A DNA stretch of 64,000 nt from an uncultured Bacteroidales bacterium (lineage in GTDB: Bacteria; Bacteroidota; Bacteroidia; Bacteroidales; UBA932), in NCBI GenBank assembly GCA_900318355.1, contig ONKE01000042.1, forward strand, positions 1 through 64,000. Direction: 5' to 3'. The notes under the pieces are model-generated. The model did no database searches. It was not told where the DNA came from and saw only the letters and a list, made by a program, of their open reading frames with translations. Both the position numbers and the translations under genes were made by a program. Within the stretch, counting starts at the first letter, position 1; each line of letters starts with the position of its first letter. Shown here one piece after another: positions 9,494-18,173 of this stretch.

Positions 9494-11044
9494 CTATTTT
9501 CGACCAAACAGCCTATGTACAAGCCCGGTCAGATTTCTGGTGACCGCCTCCCTCTCCCACGGGAAACAACCCGCGAAAAAGCTCAGAAGGCCTGCGGCGA
9601 CAAAAGTCGCGGCAATGCCGGCAAGAGAGCCCCAGATTGACATGTTGGCAGGTATGACAAGGCGATACAAAACCATCCATAGCGTCATGGCAGCAACGAC
9701 GACAAGCGGCTTCAGATATGCCTTTCGGATGAATATCATGACATCGAAATCCAGCAGCCGGTGCAGCAGCCAGAATTCCACGACGCGATAGGCCACCGTG
9801 TATCCGATATATATCCAGATTATCGTAACCGGTGGTGCCCCGAGCTTGAAAGCTGCAAATCCGACGGGAAGGCACAGGAGCGACATGATGCTGTTGCAGA
9901 TCTGGAACCATTTGATTTTGCCGGTCGCCTGTTCGAGAGTCTGCGTCCCTCCGGCGAACGAACGGACCAGGGCGCTTATCAGCGTCCAGCGGGTAAACAG
10001 CAACGCACCTTCCGGGACGGTCGGGAGCCAAAGCTGCAGGACCGCATCCAACTCGACCAGCCCGCAGAAAACGACGATGGTCATGAGCAGGGCGCTGTAA
10101 CGCGAAATCTTGTAGACCAGGTCGAGGGAACGCTCCCTGTTTTCTCCGCTGTAGTTCTGGGTAACCTGCGGAGCGGCGGCGCTGCCAAGCCGGTTGACTC
10201 CGGTCACGGAGAAATTTTCCACCTGATATGCAACTGACAGTCCGGCATTTACGACAGTTCCGAAGAAGAAATTGACCAGCAGCGTGCTGCCTTGTGTACG
10301 GGCCACATACGCCCCTGCGCTAAGAGCCGTGTAGTTGTTGAACGCGATGATTTCCCGATAGGCGTCCCAGTCCCTGAAAAAGCGCCAGCGGATAGTCTCA
10401 GGCCACTGCCGACGGCACAGAAGATGGAATGCCAGCATGGAAAACAGGGCCATTCCGGCCATGATGACGGAATACATCCGGAGCGCATTGCCCTTGTAAA
10501 ACAGCAGAAGCACAATGGCTCCAAGCCTCAGCAGGTTCGCGACGATATCAACCGCCGCCGTCTGGACAAACTTCTCATGAGCCTCGAGAAGTCCCTGGAA
10601 AGGAAGATTGATGATTCCTATGCACGCGGACACCGTCGAAACTTCGAAGACGAATACGGCGTCGGGCAGTTTGGACGGGTCGTCGAGATTGAGCCAGTTG
10701 TAGATATAGAACAGGCCTATCGTCTGTGCAAGCAGGAATATCAGAAGGGCCAGGCCGATATGGATTACCATGCATATATTGAAGATACGGTTGGTATCTC
10801 CGCCCGGACGGCCCATTTCGAAGTTGATATACCGCCGCGTCGTCGTGTTCATGGCGGTGTTAAGCACCCCGAGGATGGCGATAAGCCCTCCTACGACGCC
10901 ATACAAGCCGTAATCGGATACGCCGAGAGCCTGCATGACAAAGCGCGTGCATAGCACCCCGATGAGAATGATCAGCACCATCCTGACATAGACTATCAGG
11001 GTGTTGCGGGCTATCCTCATATTATCGCGGCTGTATTCGGACAT
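9494..11044 (-). CDS. Wzx-like polysaccharide flippase (MOP superfamily)
   Basis: The 516-residue protein is almost entirely hydrophobic, with about 12-14 predicted transmembrane helices, and has the MOP/PST arrangement of lipid-linked oligosaccharide flippases (MRIARNTLIVYVRMVLIILIG at the N-terminus). Such proteins turn undecaprenyl-linked repeat units across the inner membrane. It is the last gene of the exopolysaccharide operon, 7 bases after the GT4 gene. No Wzy-type polymerase is visible in the window, so the polymerase must be elsewhere or the product is not Wzy-polymerised. Family membership is clear; the substrate is inferred from context. Confidence 0.85.
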   Translation of the reverse strand: MSEYSRDNMRIARNTLIVYVRMVLIILIGVLCTRFVMQALGVSDYGLYGVVGGLIAILGVLNTAMNTTTRRYINFEMGRPGGDTNRIFNICMVIHIGLALLIFLLAQTIGLFYIYNWLNLDDPSKLPDAVFVFEVSTVSACIGIINLPFQGLLEAHEKFVQTAAVDIVANLLRLGAIVLLLFYKGNALRMYSVIMAGMALFSMLAFHLLCRRQWPETIRWRFFRDWDAYREIIAFNNYTALSAGAYVARTQGSTLLVNFFFGTVVNAGLSVAYQVENFSVTGVNRLGSAAAPQVTQNYSGENRERSLDLVYKISRYSALLMTIVVFCGLVELDAVLQLWLPTVPEGALLFTRWTLISALVRSFAGGTQTLEQATGKIKWFQICNSIMSLLCLPVGFAAFKLGAPPVTIIWIYIGYTVAYRVVEFWLLHRLLDFDVMIFIRKAYLKPLVVVAAMTLWMVLYRLVIPANMSIWGSLAGIAATFVAAGLLSFFAGCFPWEREAVTRNLTGLVHRLFGRK

Positions 11045-11051
11045 AAGGCGT

Positions 11052-12329
11052 TCAGACTAGCTGGCGGTAGACTTCAAGAAGGGAAGACGCTATCTTCTCC
11101 CTGTCGTGGCGCTTGAGAGCCTCGGCGCGGGCGTTGCGTCCTACGCTGCGAAGAAGTTCCCTGTTGCGGTACATTGCCACTATGCGCTCGGCGATTTCTT
11201 CGGCGGAACCGCTGCGGACAAGGAAGCCTGTCCTTCCGTCGTCGATCAGGCTGGAGACGCCTCCGACCGATGTCGCGACGACCGGGACGCCGAGAAGCTG
11301 GGCCTCGCAGACGGAATTGGGGCTGTTTTCCACATAGGAGGGATGGACATACAGCGAAGCGTGGCTGATTTCCGCGGCAAGTTGTTCCGCGCTGGCAACG
11401 CCGCCAAGAGTGATTCCGGCTTCCGCCACTGAAATGCCTGTAAATATCTCGAAATAACGAGGTTCTACATTTCCGAAAACCGTCCATTTGAAATCCAGGC
11501 GGTATTCCTCCCGCAGAATCTTGCCCGTGCGCAATATTAGGTCGAATCCCTTGTAAGGGGCTTCGGAGATCGTCGATACGAGAGTGAGTTCGGCAGGCAG
11601 GTTGGCCGGATCCGCATCAGTCTCATAGAAGGGCCGCCGCATCAGTTCGCCTCCTTCGAAGAAAACTGCGTCGGGACGGATCTGGGACACCTGCTGACGG
11701 TCCCACCACGTGCGGCCCAGGTAGTAGCGTATGCCGGAGAGGATCCTGCGTTCACGCTCAACGGCACGGCGCCATTTTTCGCGGGAATAAATCTTATAGA
11801 GGACAAGGCCCGGACGGAACGGCGAAAGAATATACTGGCGCCACGATGAGCCCGGAGGAAGATAAGACTTGAAACACGGGCCCATCAGCCCCTGAACATG
11901 AAGGATGACAGGCACTTTCGTCTGCGAAGCCACGAGCCCGAAAGAGTGTTCCGACCCGAAAACCTGAATGATGTCAGGCCTGAAATCCTCGACAATCCGG
12001 CGATATGTCTCCACCAGTTCGGCCTCCTGTTTCTTGTCTCCATGAAGAAGGAGCATGAACCGGCCGCTGCGGTTTTTGTCATGCCCGTTGAAAACGGGAT
12101 AATACATGACTCCGTGCTGGAAGTCCTTGCCCCATTTGACCTTGTGACTGACAAGATTGACCTGCCGCAGCGTCATGTCTCGCGGATTTGACCTCGTAAG
12201 GAACGCTACGCCCAACTGCACCTGCCCGGAAATGGCAGACTCAAGCGCCGACACCCAGCCATAGCCGTTGTAGGCGCTTCCCGACGCGGAATAATTCGAC
12301 GGAGTATTGGCAAACCACAGAACTCTCAT
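11052..12329 (-). CDS. Glycosyltransferase family 4 (retaining, GT-B)
   Basis: The 425-residue enzyme has a GT-B layout: an N-terminal acceptor domain (about 1-215) opening with MRVLWFANTP, and a C-terminal nucleotide-sugar domain. The GT4 signature is present as EN-x-PNSVCEAQLLGVPVVAT (an E-x7-E motif, about residues 335-345) followed by GGVSSLIDDGRTGFLV. No signal peptide or membrane segment is seen, so it acts at the cytoplasmic face. It lies between licD and the flippase gene, so it probably adds one sugar of the repeat unit. Donor and acceptor are unknown. Confidence 0.87.
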   Translation of the reverse strand: MRVLWFANTPSNYSASGSAYNGYGWVSALESAISGQVQLGVAFLTRSNPRDMTLRQVNLVSHKVKWGKDFQHGVMYYPVFNGHDKNRSGRFMLLLHGDKKQEAELVETYRRIVEDFRPDIIQVFGSEHSFGLVASQTKVPVILHVQGLMGPCFKSYLPPGSSWRQYILSPFRPGLVLYKIYSREKWRRAVERERRILSGIRYYLGRTWWDRQQVSQIRPDAVFFEGGELMRRPFYETDADPANLPAELTLVSTISEAPYKGFDLILRTGKILREEYRLDFKWTVFGNVEPRYFEIFTGISVAEAGITLGGVASAEQLAAEISHASLYVHPSYVENSPNSVCEAQLLGVPVVATSVGGVSSLIDDGRTGFLVRSGSAEEIAERIVAMYRNRELLRSVGRNARAEALKRHDREKIASSLLEVYRQLV

Positions 12330-12330
12330 T

Positions 12331-13170
12331 TCAACAATCTATATTATTTACGCCCTTTGAACAGGCTTCGGCCTGAGCTTCGGCAAAATCCATGGCACGG
12401 CCCAGGTCCATGAAATAATGATGGTGCCTGGAAACGCGCTCCCCTTCAGGCGGCAAGGTCATGTAATCCCCGTATATCTTCGTAAGAAGCTGATGGTTTC
12501 CTGCAGGGACAGGCACCGCAAAGCCGGAAAACGGCAGCAGCAGTGTCGACTCGAACCAGGATTTCGGAAACAGATAACGCCCCGAATCGGCAAGGCAATA
12601 GACCCTGTAGAAATCTCCGGAACTGTCGGCAGCGGCATCGAGGGAAAGGAAACGCTCCTTAAGCGCCTCGCGCCTCGGACGGAACTGCAGGCGGTCCTGG
12701 AGCGCGACAAGACGGTCGCGCATCGATTGAGGCTTCAAATGCCTTATGCTGCGGATGTAGTCCCACCATGCCGTCTGGTAGTTGTGGAAAAGATCCTCGC
12801 TCGCGGCACCTTCAGAGGCCGAATCCAGAGGAAAAACATCAACGAAAACGCCCCAGACGCTATGATACTTTTCCATCTCCCATACCGTGGACGACCCGTC
12901 GCAGAACTTCGCGTAAGGGAAAGGGTAATCTTCCCCGGAAACGGCAAGGCTGATTATATTGAAGCCCTCTTCTTTAAGGCGTATGAACTTTTCATAGTCA
13001 GGCCTGGGCATCAAAACGTCGATGTCGTCGTCCCACGGGATTATGCCGCTGTGGCGGACCGCGCCGATGGCAGACCCGAAGGCCATGTACCACCTCAGGT
13101 TTTCCCTGTGACAAAGGTCGATGAAGGCGCCGAACGTGCGCATCAATATTTCGTGATATTGCTTGTTCAT
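12331..13170 (-). CDS. LicD-family phosphosugar/phosphocholine transferase-like protein
   Basis: The 279-residue protein begins at 13170 (MNKQYHEIL), overlapping the rmlD stop as ATGA; the open frame runs further upstream but only through rmlD in another frame. It shows the LicD hallmark GSAIGAVRHSGIIPWDDDID, with Asp47-49 and Asp51 as probable metal ligands. LicD enzymes belong to the nucleotidyltransferase fold and transfer phosphocholine or other phospho-substituents from CDP-activated donors to surface glycans. No CDP-choline genes are nearby, so the transferred group is open. Two bases separate it from the downstream GT4 gene. Confidence 0.85.
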   Translation of the reverse strand: MNKQYHEILMRTFGAFIDLCHRENLRWYMAFGSAIGAVRHSGIIPWDDDIDVLMPRPDYEKFIRLKEEGFNIISLAVSGEDYPFPYAKFCDGSSTVWEMEKYHSVWGVFVDVFPLDSASEGAASEDLFHNYQTAWWDYIRSIRHLKPQSMRDRLVALQDRLQFRPRREALKERFLSLDAAADSSGDFYRVYCLADSGRYLFPKSWFESTLLLPFSGFAVPVPAGNHQLLTKIYGDYMTLPPEGERVSRHHHYFMDLGRAMDFAEAQAEACSKGVNNIDC

Positions 13171-14042
13171 CGTCCTGCAGGGGTTTTTAAGAAACTTTCC
13201 AGGGAATCCTTCCACTGGGGAACAGCCTGCCCGGTAAGACGGGTGTAGAGGCACGTATCCAGTACCGAATAAGCCGGCCTGCGGGCGCGTGAGGGATATT
13301 GTGAAGAGGCGATTGGCACGATGCGGCCGGAATGTCCGCTCAGCTGATTGACGGCCTGGGCCAGTTCGAACCAGGAAGCGTCTCCGCCTCCGGCGAAATG
13401 GACTATGCCGGAAGCACCGGCCTCTAAAAGCGCCAGGACCGCCTTGGCAAGGTCCAAGGCACGTGTGGGGCAGCCGCGCTGGTCGGAAACGACTTTGACG
13501 GTTCCACCCCTTGAGGTGAGTTCGAGCATGGTCTTTACGAAATTCTTTCCGAATCGGGAATACAGCCATGCCGAACGCACAATGATATGCTTGCACCCGG
13601 ACTGGACTACGGCCCGCTCCCCCATCATCTTGGTTATTCCATAGATCGTCGCAGGCGCGGGCTCGTCGCTCTCGACGTAGGGCCTGGAGGACTTGCCGTC
13701 AAAGACGTAGTCAGTGGAAATGTGAACAAGGGTAGCCCCGGTGGAAAGCGCGATTTCTGCAAGGGATGCGACCGCTTTGTGATTAAGCATATCGGCCATT
13801 CCGAGATCGCCTTCCGCCCTTTCAACATCGGTGTATGCGGCGCAGTTGATGATTACGTCAACCTGCTCGGCTTCGCACACGATCCTGACGGCCTCGGGAT
13901 TGCAAATATCCAGGGACAGGGTGTCTTCTCCGCCGGGCTGGGTAATGTCTGAAAACAGAAAACGGTCACGGGACGACTTGGACAGGCACCTCAGTTCCCT
14001 GCCCAACTGGCCGTTGGCACCCGTGACAAGGATCGTTTTCAT
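13167..14042 (-). CDS. rmlD: dTDP-4-dehydrorhamnose reductase
   Basis: RmlD performs the last step of dTDP-L-rhamnose synthesis, the NAD(P)H-dependent reduction of the 4-keto sugar. The 291-residue protein starts at 14042 (MKTILVTG), overlapping the upstream phosphatase stop as ATGA. It has the extended-SDR motif TGANGQLG (7-14), STDYVFDG, and the catalytic pair Tyr134/Lys138 in YGITK. RmlA, B and C are not in this window. Its place in the operon implies rhamnose (or a related 6-deoxysugar) in the polymer. Confidence 0.9.
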   Translation of the reverse strand: MKTILVTGANGQLGRELRCLSKSSRDRFLFSDITQPGGEDTLSLDICNPEAVRIVCEAEQVDVIINCAAYTDVERAEGDLGMADMLNHKAVASLAEIALSTGATLVHISTDYVFDGKSSRPYVESDEPAPATIYGITKMMGERAVVQSGCKHIIVRSAWLYSRFGKNFVKTMLELTSRGGTVKVVSDQRGCPTRALDLAKAVLALLEAGASGIVHFAGGGDASWFELAQAVNQLSGHSGRIVPIASSQYPSRARRPAYSVLDTCLYTRLTGQAVPQWKDSLESFLKTPAGR

Positions 14043-14761
14043 ATCTGGCAGCCACCCTGGAGGATAGGTTCGAGTTTCTGGATTGCGGATTTGCCAAGAA
14101 CGTTTTTCCGGTAGACCTCCTGCATCGCATGAAGCCTGTGGCAGTCGGAGCCGGCCATGCAATACCACCCTTTATCAAGGAAGGAAAACGCCTTTGCAGC
14201 CACTTCTGAGCCATATTGCCCGGAAAGGGACGGAAGATTTAGCTGGAACAGGACCCCGAGAGAGCGAAGGCGGGCATAGTCGCTTTCCTTCATGTAGCGA
14301 TACCGCTCGGGATGGGCCAGAATCGGAGTGTAGCCCGAAACCATCATGGAGTCGATCAAGTCCCAGAAATCGATCGGCGGGCACCATGTGGAGGTCTCGA
14401 CCAGGACGCGGTTGCCCTCATGGGTCAGCAGATCCTTAGCGGCGAGATGGGACGCGAAATTCGGGTCCATCATGTATTCAGAAGCCAGATTAAGCCGGAT
14501 CGGCCCGTGATAGGCATCTTTCAGCTTTTGGAAACGGGCCTTGAGGCCTTCGGTCGTGTTGGGGACGTCTTCCATGGTGTGGGGAGTAAGCCACAGGGTG
14601 GAAAGCCCGATTTCTTCCAGATATGACAGGATCGCCAGCGATTCGTCCATGCTGCGGACGCCGTCATCTACCCCTGGAAGGATATGAGAATGATTGTCAA
14701 CGGCCCCCCTAAGGAGGCCGCTGTCAGTAATGCTTTTCTTTGATTGAAGGAACGAAAACAT
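14039..14761 (-). CDS. PHP-family tyrosine-protein phosphatase (CpsB/YwqE type)
   Basis: The 240-residue protein has PHP-domain metal-ligand motifs: NHSHILPGVDDG (about 23-34) and LTPHTMEDVP, with later histidines in LAHPERY and GSDCHRLH. CpsB/YwqE enzymes are Mn-dependent phosphatases that remove phosphate from the tyrosine tail of the partner BY-kinase and so set polymer length and export. The partner is next door: the Wzc-like kinase gene ends 2 bases upstream. Using a PHP phosphatase instead of a Wzb-type one is usual outside Proteobacteria. The overlap with rmlD is 4 bases (ATGA). Confidence 0.92.
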   Translation of the reverse strand: MFSFLQSKKSITDSGLLRGAVDNHSHILPGVDDGVRSMDESLAILSYLEEIGLSTLWLTPHTMEDVPNTTEGLKARFQKLKDAYHGPIRLNLASEYMMDPNFASHLAAKDLLTHEGNRVLVETSTWCPPIDFWDLIDSMMVSGYTPILAHPERYRYMKESDYARLRSLGVLFQLNLPSLSGQYGSEVAAKAFSFLDKGWYCMAGSDCHRLHAMQEVYRKNVLGKSAIQKLEPILQGGCQI

Positions 14762-14763
14762 CG

Positions 14764-17214
14764 TTAATCCTCCGATTCTTCTTCGCCGTAGCCATAGTGG
14801 CCGTGACCGTATCCATAGCCGTAGTGGCCGTAACCATAGCCATAGCCGTAGTGACCGTAGCCGTAGCCGCGGTGGCCGGGCTCGACGCCGTTGAGGATAA
14901 CGGCCATGCGGTTGTAGTTGCCGTCGGAGTACATTGCCTCGACATCCGGGAGGGCGCGCTTGTCGAAGAGGCCGGCACGCATCACAAACACCGTGATATC
15001 GGCATGTTTGGCGATGATTGCCGTATCGGCCACGATGTCGACCGGAGGACAGTCGATGAAGATGTAGTCGAACTTCGAGGAGAGTTCGTCGAGCATGGCA
15101 TCGAAGCGGTCGGAGACCAGAAGCTCGGCCGGGTTCGGAGGGAGCGCACCGACGGGCAGCAGGTACAGGTTGTCGGCCAGGTTCTCGACATGTCCGAGAA
15201 GGTCGTCGGTCTTGCCGCTGAGGAATGATGCGATGCCGGACCTGTTCTTGTCGACAGCCTTGCTCAGGGTAGCCTTGCGAAGGTCGAGGTCGAGAAGAAG
15301 GGTCTTGGAGCCCTTGAGCGCCATGGAGGCCGCCATGTTCATGATAATGAAGGTTTTACCCGCATTGGGGTTGAAGGATGTGACCATGATGCGCTGGCAG
15401 CCGCTCTGCGAAGCCGTCATGACGTCGATATTGGTACGCAGCACGCGGAAGGCTTCGTTCATCATGTCGCGCTTTCCGGGCTTGACCAGGATGCGGCAAT
15501 TGGCATCGTTGTAACGCTCGGCACGCAGTTTCTGGAGCCAGTTGCCCTTGATGCCCATCTGGGGAATCTCGGCGAGGAACGGAACCTGCAGGCGGGAAAT
15601 GTCGGCACGCGACTTCACGCGGGTATCGAGCTGGCTGATAAGGAAGAAAATGCCGAAAGGAATAAGCAGTCCGAGGATGAGGGCCACAAGCATGATCATC
15701 TTGGAATTGGGGCTCACCGGAGAAGGAGAGCCGTTCGGCAGCATGATCATACGCGTGGGAGCCACAGCAACGCGGGAGGCGATTTCATTTTCCTCACGCT
15801 TCTGGAGAAGGTAGATATAGAGGGATTCCTTCACCTTCTGCTGACGCTCGATGGAGAGGATCTGGAGTTCCTGGCCGGAAGTCGATGCGATCTGGCCGAG
15901 GAGTTTGTCTTCCTGGTCCTTGATCTTGGCGGCCTGGAGCTTCAAGGTCTCGATAAGGTTGTCGATGGAACGGCGGATGGAGACCTTGATGTCTGCCAAG
16001 GCGACGTTGAGCTCGGCAACCGCGGGGTTGTCGACGCTACTTTGCGCCAGGAGGCGGTTGCGGTTGATCAGGGCGTCGTTGTATTGCTTGATGCGGTCGT
16101 TGACGGAGGTGTTGGTCAGGCCGGAGTTGGCCGGAAGAAGGTCCTCCGCGTAGGACGGATCATTCATGTAGTCCTTGATGTACTGGGCGATGGCGATCTG
16201 GTTGTTGACCTCGAAAGACTTCGCGGCATAGGACGAGGACTCGGACAGGTAGGCGCTCGAAACGGACTGGATGTTGGTGATGCGGTTGCGCTCCTTGTAG
16301 TTCTTAAGGTCGTTTTCCACTCCGCCCAGTTCCTTTTGGATAACGGCCAGACGGTCGCTGATGAATTCGGAGGTCTTGACCGCAGCCTTGTTTTTGTTTT
16401 CGATCCAGTCTTCGTTGTAGATCTCGATCAGGGTGTTGATCACGACCTCGGCCCTGGAGGGGAACTGGTCGTTCATCGTCAGGGAGATGACCGAAGTCTC
16501 CTTCCCGGCAAGGGCGACGCTGAGACGGGCGCCATAAGACTTTGCACGGGTCATGGAGTTGATCCAGGAAACGCGGATGTCATTCTCCCAGACATCGATA
16601 TTGGCCGTCCTGTGGATAATCATGCGGCCGGCGGGAGTATTGAGAGTGTCGCCGGGGGCGCCTTCAATCTTGGTCTTGCGGAAATGTTCGCGGCCGACCC
16701 GGAAGTCTTTCAGGACGAACTTGTTGCCATTCTCATCTACGGGATGGGCCTCGAAGGAGAAACTGCGCAGGGGCACTTCGAGGGTCTCCATGGTTATCGG
16801 GGAGGAGAGGTATTTTTCCCTCTTGCGAAAACGCTGCAGCTCGGTGTAGCTGGTCTGATAGCCCAGACGGTTAATGACCTGCTGCATGAGGTCAGGAGAC
16901 GAGAATGCCTGCATCTCGTTGTAGACGTTGGGGCCGCTGTTGTAATATGAGCGGATACGGGGGGTCGCAAACGACGAGAGATCGCGCAGGGCGGAGTTTT
17001 CCGCATTGTCGTCCACAATGACCTTCGCCGTGCGGGAGAAGGTCTTGGGCGTATGGTAAATGTAGAAAACTGCAACGAGCACGCACAGGACGACGGAGAT
17101 GATGTACCAGATGCGGTTGTTCCAGAACATCGCCCAGATGTCAGCCAGTTTCAGCTGATTTTCCTCCTCCTGGTTCCACTGGGAGGACGGTATCGTATTC
17201 TTTTCTTCTGCCAT
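14764..17214 (-). CDS. wzc: Wzc-like polysaccharide co-polymerase and BY-type tyrosine autokinase
   Basis: The 816-residue fusion protein has a Wzz domain with the first transmembrane helix at about residues 33-52, a long periplasmic coiled-coil region to about 495, and a second helix at about 503-525. A cytoplasmic BY-kinase domain follows: Walker A FNPNAGKT (about 613-620), Walker A' LLLDLDLRK (about 639-647) and Walker B FIDCPP (about 719-724). The C-terminus (about 783-810) is an unusual Gly-Tyr-His repeat tail with 11 tyrosines before an acidic end. The family controls chain length and export of capsule or exopolysaccharide through cycles of tail autophosphorylation. The Wza-like gene ends 3 bases upstream and the phosphatase starts 2 bases downstream. 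Confidence 0.94.
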   Translation of the reverse strand: MAEEKNTIPSSQWNQEEENQLKLADIWAMFWNNRIWYIISVVLCVLVAVFYIYHTPKTFSRTAKVIVDDNAENSALRDLSSFATPRIRSYYNSGPNVYNEMQAFSSPDLMQQVINRLGYQTSYTELQRFRKREKYLSSPITMETLEVPLRSFSFEAHPVDENGNKFVLKDFRVGREHFRKTKIEGAPGDTLNTPAGRMIIHRTANIDVWENDIRVSWINSMTRAKSYGARLSVALAGKETSVISLTMNDQFPSRAEVVINTLIEIYNEDWIENKNKAAVKTSEFISDRLAVIQKELGGVENDLKNYKERNRITNIQSVSSAYLSESSSYAAKSFEVNNQIAIAQYIKDYMNDPSYAEDLLPANSGLTNTSVNDRIKQYNDALINRNRLLAQSSVDNPAVAELNVALADIKVSIRRSIDNLIETLKLQAAKIKDQEDKLLGQIASTSGQELQILSIERQQKVKESLYIYLLQKREENEIASRVAVAPTRMIMLPNGSPSPVSPNSKMIMLVALILGLLIPFGIFFLISQLDTRVKSRADISRLQVPFLAEIPQMGIKGNWLQKLRAERYNDANCRILVKPGKRDMMNEAFRVLRTNIDVMTASQSGCQRIMVTSFNPNAGKTFIIMNMAASMALKGSKTLLLDLDLRKATLSKAVDKNRSGIASFLSGKTDDLLGHVENLADNLYLLPVGALPPNPAELLVSDRFDAMLDELSSKFDYIFIDCPPVDIVADTAIIAKHADITVFVMRAGLFDKRALPDVEAMYSDGNYNRMAVILNGVEPGHRGYGYGHYGYGYGYGHYGYGYGHGHYGYGEEESED
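14785..14868 (-). repeat. In-frame Gly-Tyr/His repeat encoding the Wzc tyrosine tail
   Basis: The DNA consists of near-repeats of the hexamer-like units ccgtag / ccatag with interspersed tggccg and tgaccg, coding GYG and GHYGYG units. The simple period would permit slippage and variation in the number of tyrosines between strains. Confidence 0.8.
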
Positions 17215-17217
17215 GGA

Positions 17218-18045
17218 TTAATTCGCGGTTCTTTGGATGATCAGGGTAAGGAGGTTGGCCGTCGTCATCAGGAAGGATCCGATGGAAACCCAGAAGCTTA
17301 CCGAGCGGAAACTGTTTTCATTGATCGTGGACTGTCCGGCGCGGACGGAGTTGGGTTCGACGTAGACTATGTCGTTCTGCTGCAGGTAGAAAGCAGGAGA
17401 ATTGAACAGGTCGGAAGAGCGCAGGTCAACGATATACATATATCTCTTGCCGTCTTTTTCACGGGATATCGTGACGTTGTCGCGACGGCCGTAGATGGTC
17501 AGGTCGCCGGCCATGGAAAGAGCCTCGAGAAGATTGACCCGGTCGCCGGAGATGGCGAAGGTGCCGGGACGGGAGACCTCGCCGATGACCGAAATCTTGA
17601 AGTTCATGTATTCGACGGTCACAACCGCATCCGAGAGAAGGCCCTTGGCCAGCTCGGAGCGCACCAGTTCGGAGACTTCCCAACGGTTCATGCCTGCGAC
17701 ATAGAGCTTGCCGAGGATGGGGAAATTGATGTAGCCGTCGGTGTCGACGGTGTAGCCGAGCAGACGGTAACTGCTGCCGCGGGATTCAGTCTCGGCGCCG
17801 GCCTGGTAGCTGACATTGGTCAGGTTGAACGGAGCGGCGAGCTGCGGGGTGCGGTGCGAAACAACTATGGAAATCATGTCTTTAGGCTGCACCAGAATAC
17901 CGTCGTTGCCGATCTGGTTCATGACCGTGTCGGCCTTGACATCCTGTATGTAGTTGATGTTCCGGTAGGTCTTGGACTCGCAGGAAACGAGAAGAGCGGC
18001 CAGCAGCGCCGGCAGTATCCTCCAAAGTATTTGCTTCATCTTCAT
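17218..18045 (-). CDS. Wza-like polysaccharide export lipoprotein
   Basis: The 275-residue protein has a lipoprotein signal ending LLVSC (Cys22) and then a Poly_export/SLBB arrangement: PKDMISIVVSHRTPQL, VDTDGYINFPILGKL, and a SLBB-like segment around FKISVIGEVSRPGTF. A C-terminal hydrophobic helix (about 247-270) is present where Wza forms its outer-membrane alpha-barrel. It should form the outer-membrane exit channel for the polymer made by this operon and dock on Wzc. It is the first gene of the operon, behind a consensus promoter and a palindrome in the leader. Confidence 0.92.
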   Translation of the reverse strand: MKMKQILWRILPALLAALLVSCESKTYRNINYIQDVKADTVMNQIGNDGILVQPKDMISIVVSHRTPQLAAPFNLTNVSYQAGAETESRGSSYRLLGYTVDTDGYINFPILGKLYVAGMNRWEVSELVRSELAKGLLSDAVVTVEYMNFKISVIGEVSRPGTFAISGDRVNLLEALSMAGDLTIYGRRDNVTISREKDGKRYMYIVDLRSSDLFNSPAFYLQQNDIVYVEPNSVRAGQSTINENSFRSVSFWVSIGSFLMTTANLLTLIIQRTAN

Positions 18046-18062
18046 GTGTAATTCTGAATCGG

Positions 18063-18079
18063 TGTCCGGATATCCGGCA
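18063..18079. promoter_or_regulatory. Palindrome in the leader of the polysaccharide operon
   Basis: CCGGATATCCGG (18066-18077) is a perfect 12-bp palindrome, extending imperfectly to 17 bp (TGT...GCA). It lies between the wza promoter and the wza start, so it would be transcribed: an operator or a short RNA hairpin is possible. Confidence 0.45.
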
Positions 18080-18104
18080 AAAAAAGCCCATATTTTAGGG
18101 AATG

Positions 18105-18136
18105 CAAAAATACGATGAATATTTGATTAAAACAAA
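18105..18136 (-). promoter_or_regulatory. Promoter of the polysaccharide operon
   Basis: TTTG (18133-18136), 20 bases, TATTTTTG (18105-18112) on the minus strand. Its upstream half overlaps the divergent rnhA promoter. Confidence 0.75.
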
Positions 18137-18152
18137 GGATTTCCTACCTTTG
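18122..18152 (+). promoter_or_regulatory. Promoter of rnhA-pdxA
   Basis: TTTG (18122-18125), 19 bases, TACCTTTG (18145-18152): a perfect consensus match that decides the rnhA start at 18174 over the upstream ATG at 18102. Confidence 0.85.
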
Positions 18153-18173
18153 TACTCCCAAAACGGACGTGAA

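Noticed and set aside
12331..13596. Longer version of the LicD gene starting at 13596
   Set aside because: The extra 142 codons overlap rmlD and read as a low-complexity Arg/Pro-rich shadow; ATGA coupling at 13170 is the natural start.
14724..14978. Thr/Ala-rich frame overlapping the Wzc tail
   Set aside because: It is the repeat tail read in another frame; the low-complexity composition is an artefact of the hexamer repeat.
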